Assembly: GCA_017462915.1 (NCBI GenBank)
Contig: JAFTQG010000005.1
Coordinates: forward strand, 1-64,000
Direction: 5' to 3'
DNA: 64,000 nucleotides
Source: Prevotella sp.
GTDB taxonomy: Bacteria > Bacteroidota > Bacteroidia > Bacteroidales > Bacteroidaceae
Shown here: positions 25,842-36,921 of the stretch, one piece after another
Layout of the letters: each line of letters opens with the position of its first letter
Position numbering within the stretch: position 1 is the stretch's first letter
Made by a program: the position numbers and the translations under genes
The notes under the pieces: model-generated
What the model was told of the DNA's origin: nothing
The model's database searches: none
Seen by the model: only the letters and a program-made list of their open reading frames with translations

Positions 25842-27509
25842 TTATCCCTTCTCCGCCAGCTTCTTGGCAGTCTGCAATGCTATGTCTATGTGCGGACAGA
25901 TGTGGTCCTCGCCTATAAGGTCGTAGAAATGAGCCTTTTCCAGCACTTGGTGCACCTTTGGGTTCACTCCCGACAATACCACGTCAATGCCCTGCTGCTT
26001 TGACGAGATGATGATGTTCGTGAGGTTGTGTATGCCTGTAGAGTCAATGAACGGCACACGGCGCATACGTATGATGCGGACGGCAGGTTTCTCGTTGAAG
26101 CGCGACATGAGTTCCTCAGCCTTGTTTCCGGCACCGAAGAAATAAGGGCCGTCGATTTCGTACATCTCCACATTACGCGGCACCTCGAGATGCTCGTCAT
26201 TGTGTGCGAAAAGGTCTGACTCAGCCTCGATGTCTATGTCCCTTACGAGATGCACATCACTTGTCTCGGCCATACGTCTCATGAACAGCAGGCAGGCGAT
26301 TACGAGTCCTACCTCGATGGCTATGGTGAGGTCGAAGATGATTGTGAGGAAGAATGTCACGAGGAGCACTGTGATGTCAGACTTCGGATTGCGCAGTATG
26401 CCGAGGAAAGACGGTATTCCACACATGTTGTAAGACACCACGACAAGTACGCCTGCAAGACATGCCATAGGGATATACTGTGCCAGCGGCATGAGGAACA
26501 GGAATATGAGCAGGAGCACTACGGCGTGTATTATGCCGGCAACAGGAGTCTTTCCGCCGTTGTTGATGTTTGTCATCGTGCGCGCTATGGCACCTGTCGC
26601 AGGGATACCTCCGAACAGTGGGCACACGAGATTGGCAAGTCCCTGTCCTATAAGTTCGTTGTTTGAATTGTGACGGTCACCGATGACACCGTCGGCGACT
26701 GTCGCGGAGAGGAGCGACTCTATGGCTCCGAGGATGGCTATTGTCAGTGCCGGAGCGACAAGTCCCTTGATTGTCAGCCACGAAAGCTCAGGAACCTCGG
26801 CACCGGGAAGCTCAGAAGAGATGCTGAACCTGTCGCCTATAGTCTCGATGCTCTCGACCCCTGCATATTGCTTGAGCATTATCGCCACGATTGTCGTTGC
26901 GATAATGGCGATGAGAGAGCCCGGAATCTTCTTTGATATCTTAGGAAGAAGCACGATGATAAGTACAGACAGCACTCCTATGGCGAGCGACCACATGTCT
27001 ATGGTGTCGAAGTGCTGGATGTAGCATATCCACTTCTCGATGAAGTCTGAAGGGACTTTGTCTATCGTCAGACCGAAGAAATCCTTCATCTGTGTGGAGA
27101 ATATCGTCACGGCGATGCCCGATGTGAATCCCACGACAATAGGGTAGGGAATGTACTTGATGATGGTGCCGAGGTGCAATAGTCCGAACATCACAAGGAA
27201 GACACCTGCCATCAGTGTCGCGACGGTAAGTCCGGACATGCCGTATTGCTCGATTATGCCGTAGATGATGACAATGAAGGCACCTGTCGGGCCGCCGATC
27301 TGTACCTTGCTTCCTCCGAAGACTGAAATCATAAGGCCGGCAACGATGGCTGTGATGATGCCTTTCTCTGGCGATACTCCTGAGGCGATGCCGAATGCAA
27401 TGGCCAGAGGCAGTGCTACAATGCCGACGATAATGCCGGCCATCAAGTCTGCTGTAAACGTTTTCTTGTCGTAATTTTTTAGGCAAGAAATGAGTTTCGG
27501 TTTATACAT
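25842..27509 (-). CDS. SulP-family anion transporter with STAS domain
   Basis: This is an inner-membrane transporter of about 556 residues. The N-terminal 400 residues contain the SulP transmembrane core (DLMAGIIVGIVALPLAIAF, GPTGAFIVIIYGI), and the C-terminal 120 form a cytoplasmic STAS domain with VPFIDSTGIHNL. SulP proteins carry sulfate, bicarbonate or dicarboxylates; the substrate here is not resolved. The frame is open to 27602, but the ATG at 27509 gives YKPKLISCLKNYDKK, as in homologues. It lies next to mscL on the same strand with a 187-base gap. Confidence 0.92.
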   Translation of the reverse strand: MYKPKLISCLKNYDKKTFTADLMAGIIVGIVALPLAIAFGIASGVSPEKGIITAIVAGLMISVFGGSKVQIGGPTGAFIVIIYGIIEQYGMSGLTVATLMAGVFLVMFGLLHLGTIIKYIPYPIVVGFTSGIAVTIFSTQMKDFFGLTIDKVPSDFIEKWICYIQHFDTIDMWSLAIGVLSVLIIVLLPKISKKIPGSLIAIIATTIVAIMLKQYAGVESIETIGDRFSISSELPGAEVPELSWLTIKGLVAPALTIAILGAIESLLSATVADGVIGDRHNSNNELIGQGLANLVCPLFGGIPATGAIARTMTNINNGGKTPVAGIIHAVVLLLIFLFLMPLAQYIPMACLAGVLVVVSYNMCGIPSFLGILRNPKSDITVLLVTFFLTIIFDLTIAIEVGLVIACLLFMRRMAETSDVHLVRDIDIEAESDLFAHNDEHLEVPRNVEMYEIDGPYFFGAGNKAEELMSRFNEKPAVRIIRMRRVPFIDSTGIHNLTNIIISSKQQGIDVVLSGVNPKVHQVLEKAHFYDLIGEDHICPHIDIALQTAKKLAEKG

Positions 27510-27641
27510 AAATGTTATTCTGAAAGTCTTTTGATATTGTTGTAAATGTATATTTCTGTAGTGTTCAGTGTGGTTGTCGTGCGTTATTTCCGGCACAGCC
27601 ACACCCTACAGCATTCTCCTTGTGACGGAATGCTGTTGCAG

Positions 27642-27669
27642 GCAGACGCTATGGCTTCACAGCGTCTGC
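27642..27669. terminator. Hairpin after mscL
   Basis: GCAGACGCT and AGCGTCTGC pair perfectly over nine bases around a 10-base loop, just beyond the mscL stop. No long T run is seen, so termination is uncertain. Confidence 0.4.
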
Positions 27670-27696
27670 GTTACAGGTTTGGACTCCTGGATGTAT

Positions 27697-28089
27697 TTAC
27701 TTGTTTTTCAGCAAGTCCCTTATCTCTGTGAGAAGTTTCTCTTCGTTTGAAGGCTCAGCAGGGGCAGCAGGCTCGGCAGGCTTCTCCTCATGCTTTTTCT
27801 TCAAGGAGTTGATGCCTTTTATCATCATGAAGATACAGAAAGCAACGATAAGGAAATCAACGACATTCTGAATGAACATGCCATATTTTACTTCGGCGTC
27901 GATAACTTTCACAGAAAGGTCGCTGAAATCTATGCCGCCGGTAACGAGACCGATAAGTGGCATGATGATGTCATTGACAAGACTTGACACGATTTTGCCG
28001 AAAGCACCGCCTATGATTACACCGACAGCCATGTCCATGACATTGCCTCGCATGGCGAATTCCTTGAATTCATCAACAAATTTACTCAT
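27697..28089 (-). CDS. mscL: Large-conductance mechanosensitive channel MscL
   Basis: MscL opens under membrane tension and releases solutes on osmotic downshock. The protein is 130 residues, the usual size. It begins [20 protein letters not shown], then [20 protein letters not shown] (the pore helix), [15 protein letters not shown], a second membrane helix, and a charged C-terminal helix. The ATG at 28089 fits the family start; codons further upstream are AT-rich leader. It is divergent from gapA. Confidence 0.96.
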   Translation of the reverse strand: MSKFVDEFKEFAMRGNVMDMAVGVIIGGAFGKIVSSLVNDIIMPLIGLVTGGIDFSDLSVKVIDAEVKYGMFIQNVVDFLIVAFCIFMMIKGINSLKKKHEEKPAEPAAPAEPSNEEKLLTEIRDLLKNK

Positions 28090-28130
28090 GAAAAATTGAT
28101 TTATATTATTTAAAAGTTTGATTTGCATTG

Positions 28131-28138
28131 CAAAAGTA
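28131..28138 (-). promoter_or_regulatory. Probable -7 box of mscL
   Basis: TACTTTTG on the minus strand fits TAnnTTTG, 42 bases before the mscL ATG. Confidence 0.4.
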
Positions 28139-28181
28139 CTACATTTTTTGTGAAAGTGACAATTCTTTCCGGGAAAAGTTG

Positions 28182-28189
28182 TAAATTTG
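28182..28189 (+). promoter_or_regulatory. Probable -7 box of gapA
   Basis: TAAATTTG fits TAnnTTTG and gives a leader of about 45 bases before the gapA ATG at 28241. Confidence 0.5.
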
Positions 28190-28204
28190 CAGTGTCAAAA
28201 ATGA

Positions 28205-29251
<1,047 letters not shown>

Positions 29252-29331
29252 TCTGATTCCTTTCTTTGCCGTGCAGGAAATCATTCTCCTGCATGTACAA
29301 TGAGAGAACGGAATGTCCGCTTTCTATAGAC

Positions 29332-29363
29332 AAGCCGCTTGGTGATATACCAGGCGGCTTTTT
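29332..29363 (+). terminator. Terminator of gapA
   Basis: AAGCCGCTTGGT and ACCAGGCGGCTT pair with one G-T mismatch around a short loop and are followed by T residues, about 80 bases after the gapA stop. Confidence 0.8.
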
Positions 29364-29541
29364 GGTTGTTTTGTTGTTTAGTGGTTTGTTGTTTTAGTTG
29401 TTTAGTTGTTTAGTGGTTTGGTTGTTTGGTTGCTTGTCGTCTATTAAAATAATCAAATGACTAACCACCAGATAACTAAATAACACACAACCAAACCGCC
29501 AAACCACTAAACGACTAAACGACTAAACGACCAAACCACCA
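29363..29541. repeat. Inverted 8-bp word array, TTGTTTAG/CTAAACGA class
   Basis: The left half repeats TTGTTTAG and TGGTTTG words. The right half (29461-29541) repeats the complementary CTAAACGA and CCAAACCA words in 8-base steps. It lies just after the gapA terminator. The same words fill an extra segment inside interspersed-repeat copies 3 and 4. Confidence 0.75.
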
Positions 29542-29589
29542 ATTTGGGGTGAAAAATAGACGGAAAATGACTTTTTTGCATTGGTTTCT

Positions 29590-29620
29590 TTTGCTGTATC
29601 GTTTTTTTTGACTAATTTTG
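29590..29620 (+). promoter_or_regulatory. Promoter of the PL11 lyase gene
   Basis: TTTG at 29590-29593 and TAATTTTG at 29613-29620 are separated by 19 bases, an excellent fit to the Bacteroidota promoter. The ATG follows 34 bases later. Confidence 0.7.
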
Positions 29621-29654
29621 TATCAGATTATCCTAACAAACATATACTGAACAA

Positions 29655-32252
29655 ATGAAGAAGTTTTTTATTTCTGCGTGCTTCCTCGCATTGGCTGCCA
29701 CCGATATGTCGGCAGGCGTTCAACTGAAAGAAGCGCTGAACCGCGCCCCTGTAGCGGTGAAGACATCACAGGGCATTCTCGTTTCATGGCGTTACTTGCA
29801 GGCTGACGGAGATGCAACGTTTACTGTATACCGTAATGGAGAGAAGGTTGCCGAAGGTATATCGGCTGTCACGAATTACCTTGATGTTAAAGGAAACAGC
29901 GGCGATGTCTATAAAGTAGTGTCGAGCAAGGGTGATGAGGCTTCTTGCGAGGCATGGGAGAATATTTACAAGAAGATGTCTATTCCACGTCCTGCTGCCC
30001 GTAAGGATAAGAACGGATCGACTACAGGCCGTTATCGTCCTGATGGCTGTTCTGTGGCAGATGTTGACGGTGACGGTGACTATGAGTTGATCGTTAAATG
30101 GCTGCCGGACAACAGCCGTGACAGCGGAAAGGATGGTTATGCTTCGCCTGCATATCTGGACTGCTATGAGTTTGACGGCACACAGAAATGGCGTATAGAC
30201 ATAGGCCATGGCATACGCTCAGGACAGCACACCTCTCCGTTTATTGCTTATGACATGGACGGTGACGGTAAGGCAGAGCTTATAACAAAGACCGGTCCTG
30301 ATACAAAGGACGGCAAGGGCGTATATGCAACTCAGGCAGCAACGGATAATGCCATAAAGGCTATCGATCCGAACTCTGTGACTGTCAATTCCAGAGGCCG
30401 TGTCACAACAGGAGCGGAGCTTCTTACTGTATTCAATGGTGAGACGGGTGCAGCAATGCACACGATATGGTATTCTCCAAACCGCGCCATGATTGATTTC
30501 CCGTCTGCGGATGGTAGCTATAGTGCTTCTTGGGGAGATAATACATACAACCGTGCAGAGAGATATAATGCAGCCGTGGCGTATCTTGACGGGCAGAATT
30601 CACAGCCGACAGCTATTCTTCAGCGCGGATACTATACTGCATGTTATATCTGGGCGGTGGACTGGAACGGTACGGCTTTGACAACAAGATGGTTGCATAA
30701 AGGCAGCGCAAAGAGTGCGTGGAGTGTTGTTGACGCATCAGGCAATACCCTTTCATCGGGAACAGGCAAGTCAAGCTACGGACAAGGTGTGCATGGCATT
30801 TCTATAGGTGATGTCAATGTTGACGGGTATGATGATATAGTCATAGGTGCAGCGACAATCGGGCATGACGGACAGTTGCTTTGCTCTACTGGCAAGGGAC
30901 ACGGCGATGCCATACATCTTACAGACTTGTGTCCTGACCGTCCTGGACTGGAGGTCATGATGCCTCATGAGGAGTCTCCGTATGGATATGATGTCCATGA
31001 TGCGACGACAGGAGAACTGTTGGCAAGTGCTACAGGAACAGGTGACAACGGCCGTGGCCTTGCTGCCGACTTTATCCCTGCCAACCGTGGTTTTGAGTTC
31101 TGGTCTTCAATGGACGGCAACACTTACGATTGTGCGACAAACAACGTCGTCTTTGCAAAGAAAGCAGACACGAGTTTCCGCATCTATTGGTCGGGAGACC
31201 CGTATGACCAGACATTCGATGGCCGTTATGACGAGGCTGCCGGATGTTCGCCACGTATCCGCGCATATAATACCTCCTCAAAGTCAATCGCTACAACGAT
31301 GGAATTTGCCAATTACGGAAAGCCGCAGACGGTGAACACCACAAAGGCCAATCCTTGCCTGCAGGCTGATATCCTTGGCGACTGGCGTGAGGAAATCATC
31401 ATGACCGGTTATGAGACAGACTGGAGCTCACCGACATGTGACTTGCTCATATATTCAACTCCAGAGCCTACAAAATACAAGGTGCCTTGCCTTATGGAAG
31501 ACCATATTTACCGTATGGGCATAGTTTGGCAGAACTCTTCTTACAACCAGCCTCCTCATCTCGGATATTATCTTCCGGATTTCCTCGGAGTAGACGGCTC
31601 TACATACCAGACTACGGTGGATAACCATGCTCCGAAGGTCGCTGCTCCGACAGACGGCTCTGAGGCATTGAAGGAACCATCGGAGGACAAGGGTACGATC
31701 ATTGGTACATGCTATACGGCAGGTGCTGAAGGTGAACTCACAAACTCTTTGTCTAATGGTTATCTGAAGGTGCGTACAGGTAATGCTGATAACACCATTA
31801 CATTCACGGTTAATCCTGGATATGTTATTACCAAGATGTATATTGAGGGATATTCCAATAATACCTCGACAATCGCCGACCGTTCTATAACAATGACAAG
31901 CGTTGCTGTCGATGGTACGGAAATCGCAGAGAGCTCGCTGGTTTTCCCTGGCGGAACTGCCGGTCAGACACCTGCCAGCCGCACTTACAGCAATCTTGGT
32001 GCAAGGCAGAATATCGTATTGAATTTCGATAACTCCAATATCACCACATCAGATGTTGACTCAAAAGGAAAGAACAAGCAGATTATGGTGAAGGTCACTT
32101 TCACATACGATCAGGTATCATCAGGTATTTCCGAGATAGTCACGTCTGATACAAGAGTGAGCGATGCTGTATACAATCTTGCAGGTCAGCGCGTATCGGA
32201 AGGCACAAAGGGGATCGTGATAAAGAACGGAAAGAAGATTTTTGTCAAGTGA
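29655..32252 (+). CDS. Rhamnogalacturonan lyase, polysaccharide lyase family 11
   Basis: PL11 enzymes cut the rhamnose-galacturonate backbone of rhamnogalacturonan I. The 865-residue protein has a signal peptide (FFISACFLALAATDMSAG), a short fibronectin-like N-domain, then the eight-bladed propeller with repeated calcium-binding loops: VADVDGDGDYELIVKW, YDMDGDGKAELITKTG and GDVNVDGYDDIVIGA. Conserved HGIRSGQHTSPF and DHIYRMGIVWQNSSYNQPPH are present. A C-terminal extension (about 680-865) adds a beta domain and ends AVYNLAGQRVSEGTKG, a tail type common on secreted Prevotella proteins. It stands alone, with no SusC/SusD pair adjacent. Confidence 0.94.
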   Translation: MKKFFISACFLALAATDMSAGVQLKEALNRAPVAVKTSQGILVSWRYLQADGDATFTVYRNGEKVAEGISAVTNYLDVKGNSGDVYKVVSSKGDEASCEAWENIYKKMSIPRPAARKDKNGSTTGRYRPDGCSVADVDGDGDYELIVKWLPDNSRDSGKDGYASPAYLDCYEFDGTQKWRIDIGHGIRSGQHTSPFIAYDMDGDGKAELITKTGPDTKDGKGVYATQAATDNAIKAIDPNSVTVNSRGRVTTGAELLTVFNGETGAAMHTIWYSPNRAMIDFPSADGSYSASWGDNTYNRAERYNAAVAYLDGQNSQPTAILQRGYYTACYIWAVDWNGTALTTRWLHKGSAKSAWSVVDASGNTLSSGTGKSSYGQGVHGISIGDVNVDGYDDIVIGAATIGHDGQLLCSTGKGHGDAIHLTDLCPDRPGLEVMMPHEESPYGYDVHDATTGELLASATGTGDNGRGLAADFIPANRGFEFWSSMDGNTYDCATNNVVFAKKADTSFRIYWSGDPYDQTFDGRYDEAAGCSPRIRAYNTSSKSIATTMEFANYGKPQTVNTTKANPCLQADILGDWREEIIMTGYETDWSSPTCDLLIYSTPEPTKYKVPCLMEDHIYRMGIVWQNSSYNQPPHLGYYLPDFLGVDGSTYQTTVDNHAPKVAAPTDGSEALKEPSEDKGTIIGTCYTAGAEGELTNSLSNGYLKVRTGNADNTITFTVNPGYVITKMYIEGYSNNTSTIADRSITMTSVAVDGTEIAESSLVFPGGTAGQTPASRTYSNLGARQNIVLNFDNSNITTSDVDSKGKNKQIMVKVTFTYDQVSSGISEIVTSDTRVSDAVYNLAGQRVSEGTKGIVIKNGKKIFVK

Positions 32253-32333
32253 TTCTCTCGACAGTGGATATTTGTGTGTCGTGTTATACGACTTACATGA
32301 ATAATGGATAAAAGAAATCTTGTTCAGTTATAG

Positions 32334-33359
32334 ATGAGCAGAAAGATGATAACAATTGTTGGGCCGACAGCGTCAGGAAAGACTGCGCTGGCGGCTCATC
32401 TTGCGACAAGCTATATTGTCGGAGGACAGCCTGCTGAGATTATCTCTGGTGATTCCCGGCAGGTATATCGTAATATGGATATTGGTACAGGCAAGGACTT
32501 GTGTGACTATACTGTGAAACTGTCTCCTGAGACGATGGAGAGATGGAGTAACGGGATGTCGCACGGCTTGCCCGATACGATACATGTGCCATATCATCTT
32601 ATAGATATCTGCAATCCCGGAGAGAAATACAATATCTTTCAGTATCAGCAGGATTTCCTGCATGCGTATTCCGATTGTCAGCAGCGTGAGGTGCTGCCGA
32701 TACTCTGCGGAGGTTCAGGACTTTATGTGGAATCGGTAATCCGCGAATATAATCTTTCTCCTGTGCCTAAGAATGAATCTTTGCGGGCCCAGATGGCCAC
32801 CAAGTCCATGGAGGAACTGACTGCGATTCTCATGGACCTGAAGGAGAAAAACAACTCGGACATGCACAACAAGACAGATGTCGACTCTCCGCAACGTGCA
32901 ATCAGGGCGATAGAAATAGAAACTTATAATCTGACACATAAGACTGATGACAGATATTTCCCGCCGATAGACACAGTTGTGATAGGTGTGGATATTCCGC
33001 GTGATGAGCGTAGACGCAAGATCAGCTCGCGCCTGAAAGCGAGAGTGGATGAAGGCATGGCTGACGAGATTAGGCGTATCATTGACAGTGGCGTCTCTCC
33101 TGACGACTTGATATATTACGGACTGGAATACAAATATGTGACAGAGTATGTCATCGGCCGTCGTTCGTATGAAGATATGCTTGAACAGCTGGAAATACAC
33201 ATACATCAGTTTGCCAAGCGCCAGATGACATGGTTTCGTGGCATGGAACGAAGAGGCATCAAGATACATTGGGTATCGGCTCTCATGACGATGGAGGAAA
33301 AAGTCAATAGGATTCGTGAAATATATGAATCGTCTCATGACAAGGAAGACATCGCATAA
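32334..33359 (+). CDS. miaA: tRNA dimethylallyltransferase
   Basis: MiaA adds a dimethylallyl group to A37 of tRNAs reading UNN codons. The 341-residue protein has the P-loop GPTASGKTALAA at residues 10-21, ISGDSRQVYRNMDIGTGK, YHLIDICNPGEKY and GGSGLYVESVI. A final EIHIHQFAKRQMTWFRG matches the family's RQ-x-TWFR ending. There is an unusual insertion after GTGKDL (YTVKLSPETMERWSNG), as in one of the two MiaA types common in Bacteroidota. It lies between the PL11 gene and the glycogen cluster and ends in a terminator. Confidence 0.95.
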   Translation: MSRKMITIVGPTASGKTALAAHLATSYIVGGQPAEIISGDSRQVYRNMDIGTGKDLCDYTVKLSPETMERWSNGMSHGLPDTIHVPYHLIDICNPGEKYNIFQYQQDFLHAYSDCQQREVLPILCGGSGLYVESVIREYNLSPVPKNESLRAQMATKSMEELTAILMDLKEKNNSDMHNKTDVDSPQRAIRAIEIETYNLTHKTDDRYFPPIDTVVIGVDIPRDERRRKISSRLKARVDEGMADEIRRIIDSGVSPDDLIYYGLEYKYVTEYVIGRRSYEDMLEQLEIHIHQFAKRQMTWFRGMERRGIKIHWVSALMTMEEKVNRIREIYESSHDKEDIA

Positions 33360-33414
33360 TGATAAGATATAGCCTATATTCAGCCAAACTATAGTTGGCA
33401 GATGTAAATAATGT

Positions 33415-33455
33415 TAAAAAAGAAGTTGTTTGATATTAATCAAGCAACTTTTTTG
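33415..33455 (+). terminator. Probable miaA terminator next to the glycogen promoter
   Basis: A hairpin (GAAGTTGTTTGAT with ATCAAGCAACTTTTTT) ends in a T run at 33455, two bases before the -7 box of the next gene, so termination and initiation signals touch. Confidence 0.6.
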
Positions 33456-33456
33456 T

Positions 33457-33464
33457 TATCTTTG
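33457..33464 (+). promoter_or_regulatory. -7 box of the glycogen cluster
   Basis: TATCTTTG fits TAnnTTTG, 79 bases before the debranching-enzyme ATG. The TTTG at 33429-33432 is 24 bases upstream, a little far for a -33 box. Confidence 0.5.
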
Positions 33465-33542
33465 CGATGATGTTATAACATAATGGATAATGTCATATAG
33501 GGAAAATCTACGACTAAATATTATTAACCTTAAAATATAACT

Positions 33543-35483
33543 ATGAGTTATCTTAAATTCGAGAAGGCTACGATGACCAACTTGGAGGCCGTGCTGAGCA
33601 AGGAACTGCTGCGTACGAATCGCTCAGGGGCTTACAGTTACTCAACCCTTGTGGACTGTAACACAAGAAAGTATCATGGTTTGCTTGTGATACCGGTGCC
33701 GGAAATAGATGACGACAATCATGTGCTGCTGTCATCTTTGGACTGTAGTGTTGTCCAGCATGGTGTCGAATTCAATTTGGGTATACACAAATATCAGGGC
33801 AACAACTATGCTCCCAAAGGACACAAGTATATCCGGGAGTTTGATTGTGACCACATCCCGACAACTCTTTATCGTGTAGGCAGTGTCGTGCTGAAAAGGG
33901 AAAAGATATTCCAGCATTACGAAAACCGTATCCTGATACGCTACACTCTTGTTGACGGACCGTCGCAGACACAGCTTCGCCTGCGTCCGTTCCTTGCATT
34001 CCGAAGCGTGAATGACCTTTGCCATGAAAACGGCGTGGCATCACGGGAATATCAGGAGATAGAGAACGGTATAAAGACTTCTCTGTATTCTGGTTATCCA
34101 GAACTTAACATGCAGTTGTCAAAGAAGAATGAGTTTGTCTTTGCACCCGATTGGTATCGTGGCATAGAATATCCGAAGGAGCAGGAACGCGGCTATGCTT
34201 TCCAGGAGGATTTATATGTTCCGGGATATTTTGAGGTTACAGTGAAAAAAGGCGAAAGCGTTGTCTTTGCTGCCTGCACGTCAAAGATAAAGACATCGAC
34301 ACTGAAAAAACTGTTTGATGAAGAATATGATCATCGTCCGGCAAGGGATAATTTCTTCCGCTCATTGTATTCTTCCGCCCATCAGTTCTATAACCATAAG
34401 AAGGATGGTTCGTATATCATAGCCGGCTATCCGTGGTTCAAATGCCGTGCAAGAGACACCTTTATCTCTTTGCCGGGTCTTGCGCTTGCAATAGAAGAGC
34501 CTGATCGTTTTGAACTGATTATGAAGACTGCCGGCAAGGCTCTGAATGAATTCCTTATAGGCAAGCCTTTACAGTACGATATCGCTGAGATAGAACAGCC
34601 TGATGTACCTTTGTGGGCAGTATGGGCTATACAGCAGTATGCACACTCGCAAGGTGATGAAAAGGCATTTGAACTGTATGGCGAACTTTTATGGAATATT
34701 ATAAACACAATCGAGTCAGACAGACATCCTAACCTCTTCTTGTCAGAAAACGGTCTGTTGAAGATTGATGGTGTATCGAAAGCCATGACATGGATGAACT
34801 CCACGGTATATGGTAAACCTGTTGTTCCACGTTCCGGTTATGTCGTCGAAATAAATGCGTTATGGTATAATGCATTGAAGTTCGTGGCAGAGATGGCACG
34901 TTTCAAGAAAGATAATTTTACTGCCGATAAGTATGAGAGCAAGGCTAATTCCGTAAAGCGCTCTTTCCAGAATACCTTTGTAAATGAGAGCGGATATCTT
35001 TGGGATTATGTAGACAATGACATTCCTAATGCCGAAGTCCGCCCTAATATGATTTTCGCTGTCGCTCTTGACTATTCTCCATTGGAGACTGCACAGCAGA
35101 AGAGTGTCATAGACTTCTGTACACGTGAGCTCCTGACCTCAAAAGGTCTGCGCTCCCTGTCGCCTAAGAGCGGACAGTACACCCCTTATTATGTCGGAAC
35201 GCAGAACCAGCGTGACTGGGCTTATCATCAGGGAACAGCTTGGCCGTGGCTTGGCGGCTTCTATATGGAGGCGGTCCTGAAGCTGCACAAACGCTCTCGT
35301 CTGTCCTTTGTACACAGACAGATGGTGGGCTTTGAGGACGAGATGTTCTATCATGCAGTAGGAACCATGCCGGAACTGTTTGACGGTAATCCGCCGTTCC
35401 ACGGCAGAGGAGGATGTGCTTTTGCCATGAATGTGGCGGAGTTGCTCCGTATGTCAAAACTACTTGAATCTTATACCTATTAA
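33543..35483 (+). CDS. Glycogen debranching enzyme (amylo-alpha-1,6-glucosidase type, GH133)
   Basis: This cytosolic enzyme acts on the branch points of stored glycogen. It has 646 residues. The N-terminal beta domain (about 1-260) shows LLRTNRSGAYSYSTLVDCN and TRKYHGLLV. The (alpha/alpha)6 catalytic barrel follows, with AGYPWFKCRARDTFISLPGL, AEIEQPDVPLWAVWAIQQYA, RSGYVVEINALWYNAL and QRDWAYHQGTAWPWLGGF. It is the first gene of a set with a glycosyltransferase (21-base gap) and a GH57 enzyme, the usual Bacteroidota glycogen group. Confidence 0.94.
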   Translation: MSYLKFEKATMTNLEAVLSKELLRTNRSGAYSYSTLVDCNTRKYHGLLVIPVPEIDDDNHVLLSSLDCSVVQHGVEFNLGIHKYQGNNYAPKGHKYIREFDCDHIPTTLYRVGSVVLKREKIFQHYENRILIRYTLVDGPSQTQLRLRPFLAFRSVNDLCHENGVASREYQEIENGIKTSLYSGYPELNMQLSKKNEFVFAPDWYRGIEYPKEQERGYAFQEDLYVPGYFEVTVKKGESVVFAACTSKIKTSTLKKLFDEEYDHRPARDNFFRSLYSSAHQFYNHKKDGSYIIAGYPWFKCRARDTFISLPGLALAIEEPDRFELIMKTAGKALNEFLIGKPLQYDIAEIEQPDVPLWAVWAIQQYAHSQGDEKAFELYGELLWNIINTIESDRHPNLFLSENGLLKIDGVSKAMTWMNSTVYGKPVVPRSGYVVEINALWYNALKFVAEMARFKKDNFTADKYESKANSVKRSFQNTFVNESGYLWDYVDNDIPNAEVRPNMIFAVALDYSPLETAQQKSVIDFCTRELLTSKGLRSLSPKSGQYTPYYVGTQNQRDWAYHQGTAWPWLGGFYMEAVLKLHKRSRLSFVHRQMVGFEDEMFYHAVGTMPELFDGNPPFHGRGGCAFAMNVAELLRMSKLLESYTY

Positions 35484-35504
35484 TAATAAGGAGGAAAGCA
35501 TACT

Positions 35505-36806
35505 ATGAAAGTTCTAATGTTTGGATGGGAATTCCCTCCTAAAATATATGGCGGACTGGCCGTCGCTTCGTATGGCATAACAAAGGGATTGTCATTGCAG
35601 GGTGATGTTGAGACCACATTCTGTATGCCGAAGCCTTGCGGCGATGAAGAGAAGTTCCTGAAGATAATCAATATGTCACAGGTGCCTGTCGTTTGGCGTG
35701 ATGTGCAATATGACAACATCAAGGATCGGTTCATCGGTCATACGGCAGAGGATTACTACCGTTTCCGCGACCATATCTACGCCGATTTCAACTATATGCA
35801 GGGACTGGATGATATGGGATGCATGGGCTTTGCCGGAGGATATCCAGGCAATCTCCATGACGAGATAAACAATTTCTCAATCATAGCAGGTGTCTTGGCA
35901 AGAAGCGAGCAGTTCGATTTGATTCATGCTCACGACTGGCTGACATTCCCGGCAGGTGTCCATGCGAAGATGGTCAGCGGAAAACCATTGTGTATACATG
36001 TACATGCCACAGACTTTGACCGTTCCCGTGGCAAGGTAAATCCTACAGTTTACTCTATCGAGAAGAACGGTATGGACCATGCAGACTGTATCATGTGTGT
36101 GTCTGAATTGACTCGTCAGACCGTCATCAACCAGTATCATCAGGATCCACGCAAATGTGTTGCCATGCACAATGCCGTTTATCCTCTGTCAGAGGAATAT
36201 CGTAATATCGTTCCTAAGAAAATACCTAATGAGAAAGTCGTTACGTATCTTGGACGTATCACGATGCAGAAAGGACCGGAGTATTTCATCGAGGCGGCGA
36301 AACTGGTGTTGCAGCGTACACAGAATGTCCGCTTCTGCTTTGCCGGTTCAGGTGATATGATGAATGCGATGATAGAGCTTGCTGCACAGTATGGCATTGC
36401 AGACAGGTGCCATTTCCCTGGATTCCAGCGAGGACGGCAGGTATATGAATGCTATAAGAACTCCGATGTGTTTGTCATGCCGTCTGTCTCCGAGCCGTTC
36501 GGCATAGCTCCGCTGGAAGCTATGCAGTGCGGATGTCCGTCCATTATCTCCAAGCAGTCAGGCTGCGGTGAGATTCTTACCAATGTCTTGAAGGTTGACT
36601 ATTGGGATATTCATGCGATGGCCGATGCCATATACTCATTGTGTACCAATGAGGGCTTCCATAAGTATATTGCAGAGGAAGGTTTGAAGGAAGTGGACCA
36701 GATAACTTGGGAGAAGGTGGGCTGGCGTATACGTCAGTGCTATGACCAGCTTCTGTCTAAGGGATGGTTTGATAATGATGAGTATCTGCGTAACTATATC
36801 AAATGA
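35505..36806 (+). CDS. Glycosyltransferase family 4, probable glycogen synthase
   Basis: The 433-residue GT-B fold protein starts KVLMFGWEFPPKIYGGLAVA, where the Gly-Gly loop binds the nucleotide sugar. Further features are IHAHDWLTFPAG, YLGRITMQKGPEYFIEA, CFAGSGDM, and the EX7E motif in PSVSEPFGIAPLEAMQCG. Bacteroidota use a GT4/GT5-like enzyme of this kind next to debranching and GH57 enzymes, so glycogen synthesis is the likely role. The donor (UDP- or ADP-glucose) cannot be told. Confidence 0.88.
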   Translation: MKVLMFGWEFPPKIYGGLAVASYGITKGLSLQGDVETTFCMPKPCGDEEKFLKIINMSQVPVVWRDVQYDNIKDRFIGHTAEDYYRFRDHIYADFNYMQGLDDMGCMGFAGGYPGNLHDEINNFSIIAGVLARSEQFDLIHAHDWLTFPAGVHAKMVSGKPLCIHVHATDFDRSRGKVNPTVYSIEKNGMDHADCIMCVSELTRQTVINQYHQDPRKCVAMHNAVYPLSEEYRNIVPKKIPNEKVVTYLGRITMQKGPEYFIEAAKLVLQRTQNVRFCFAGSGDMMNAMIELAAQYGIADRCHFPGFQRGRQVYECYKNSDVFVMPSVSEPFGIAPLEAMQCGCPSIISKQSGCGEILTNVLKVDYWDIHAMADAIYSLCTNEGFHKYIAEEGLKEVDQITWEKVGWRIRQCYDQLLSKGWFDNDEYLRNYIK

Positions 36807-36921
36807 GAAATTCCTAAAAAACTCCATGTAGTGACAGCAGTTGTCTCATTAAGATAATACTATAATAAAAGCGATTTTAAACGCATCCAAACATTAACAA
36901 GTAAAAAAAACGAATCACGCT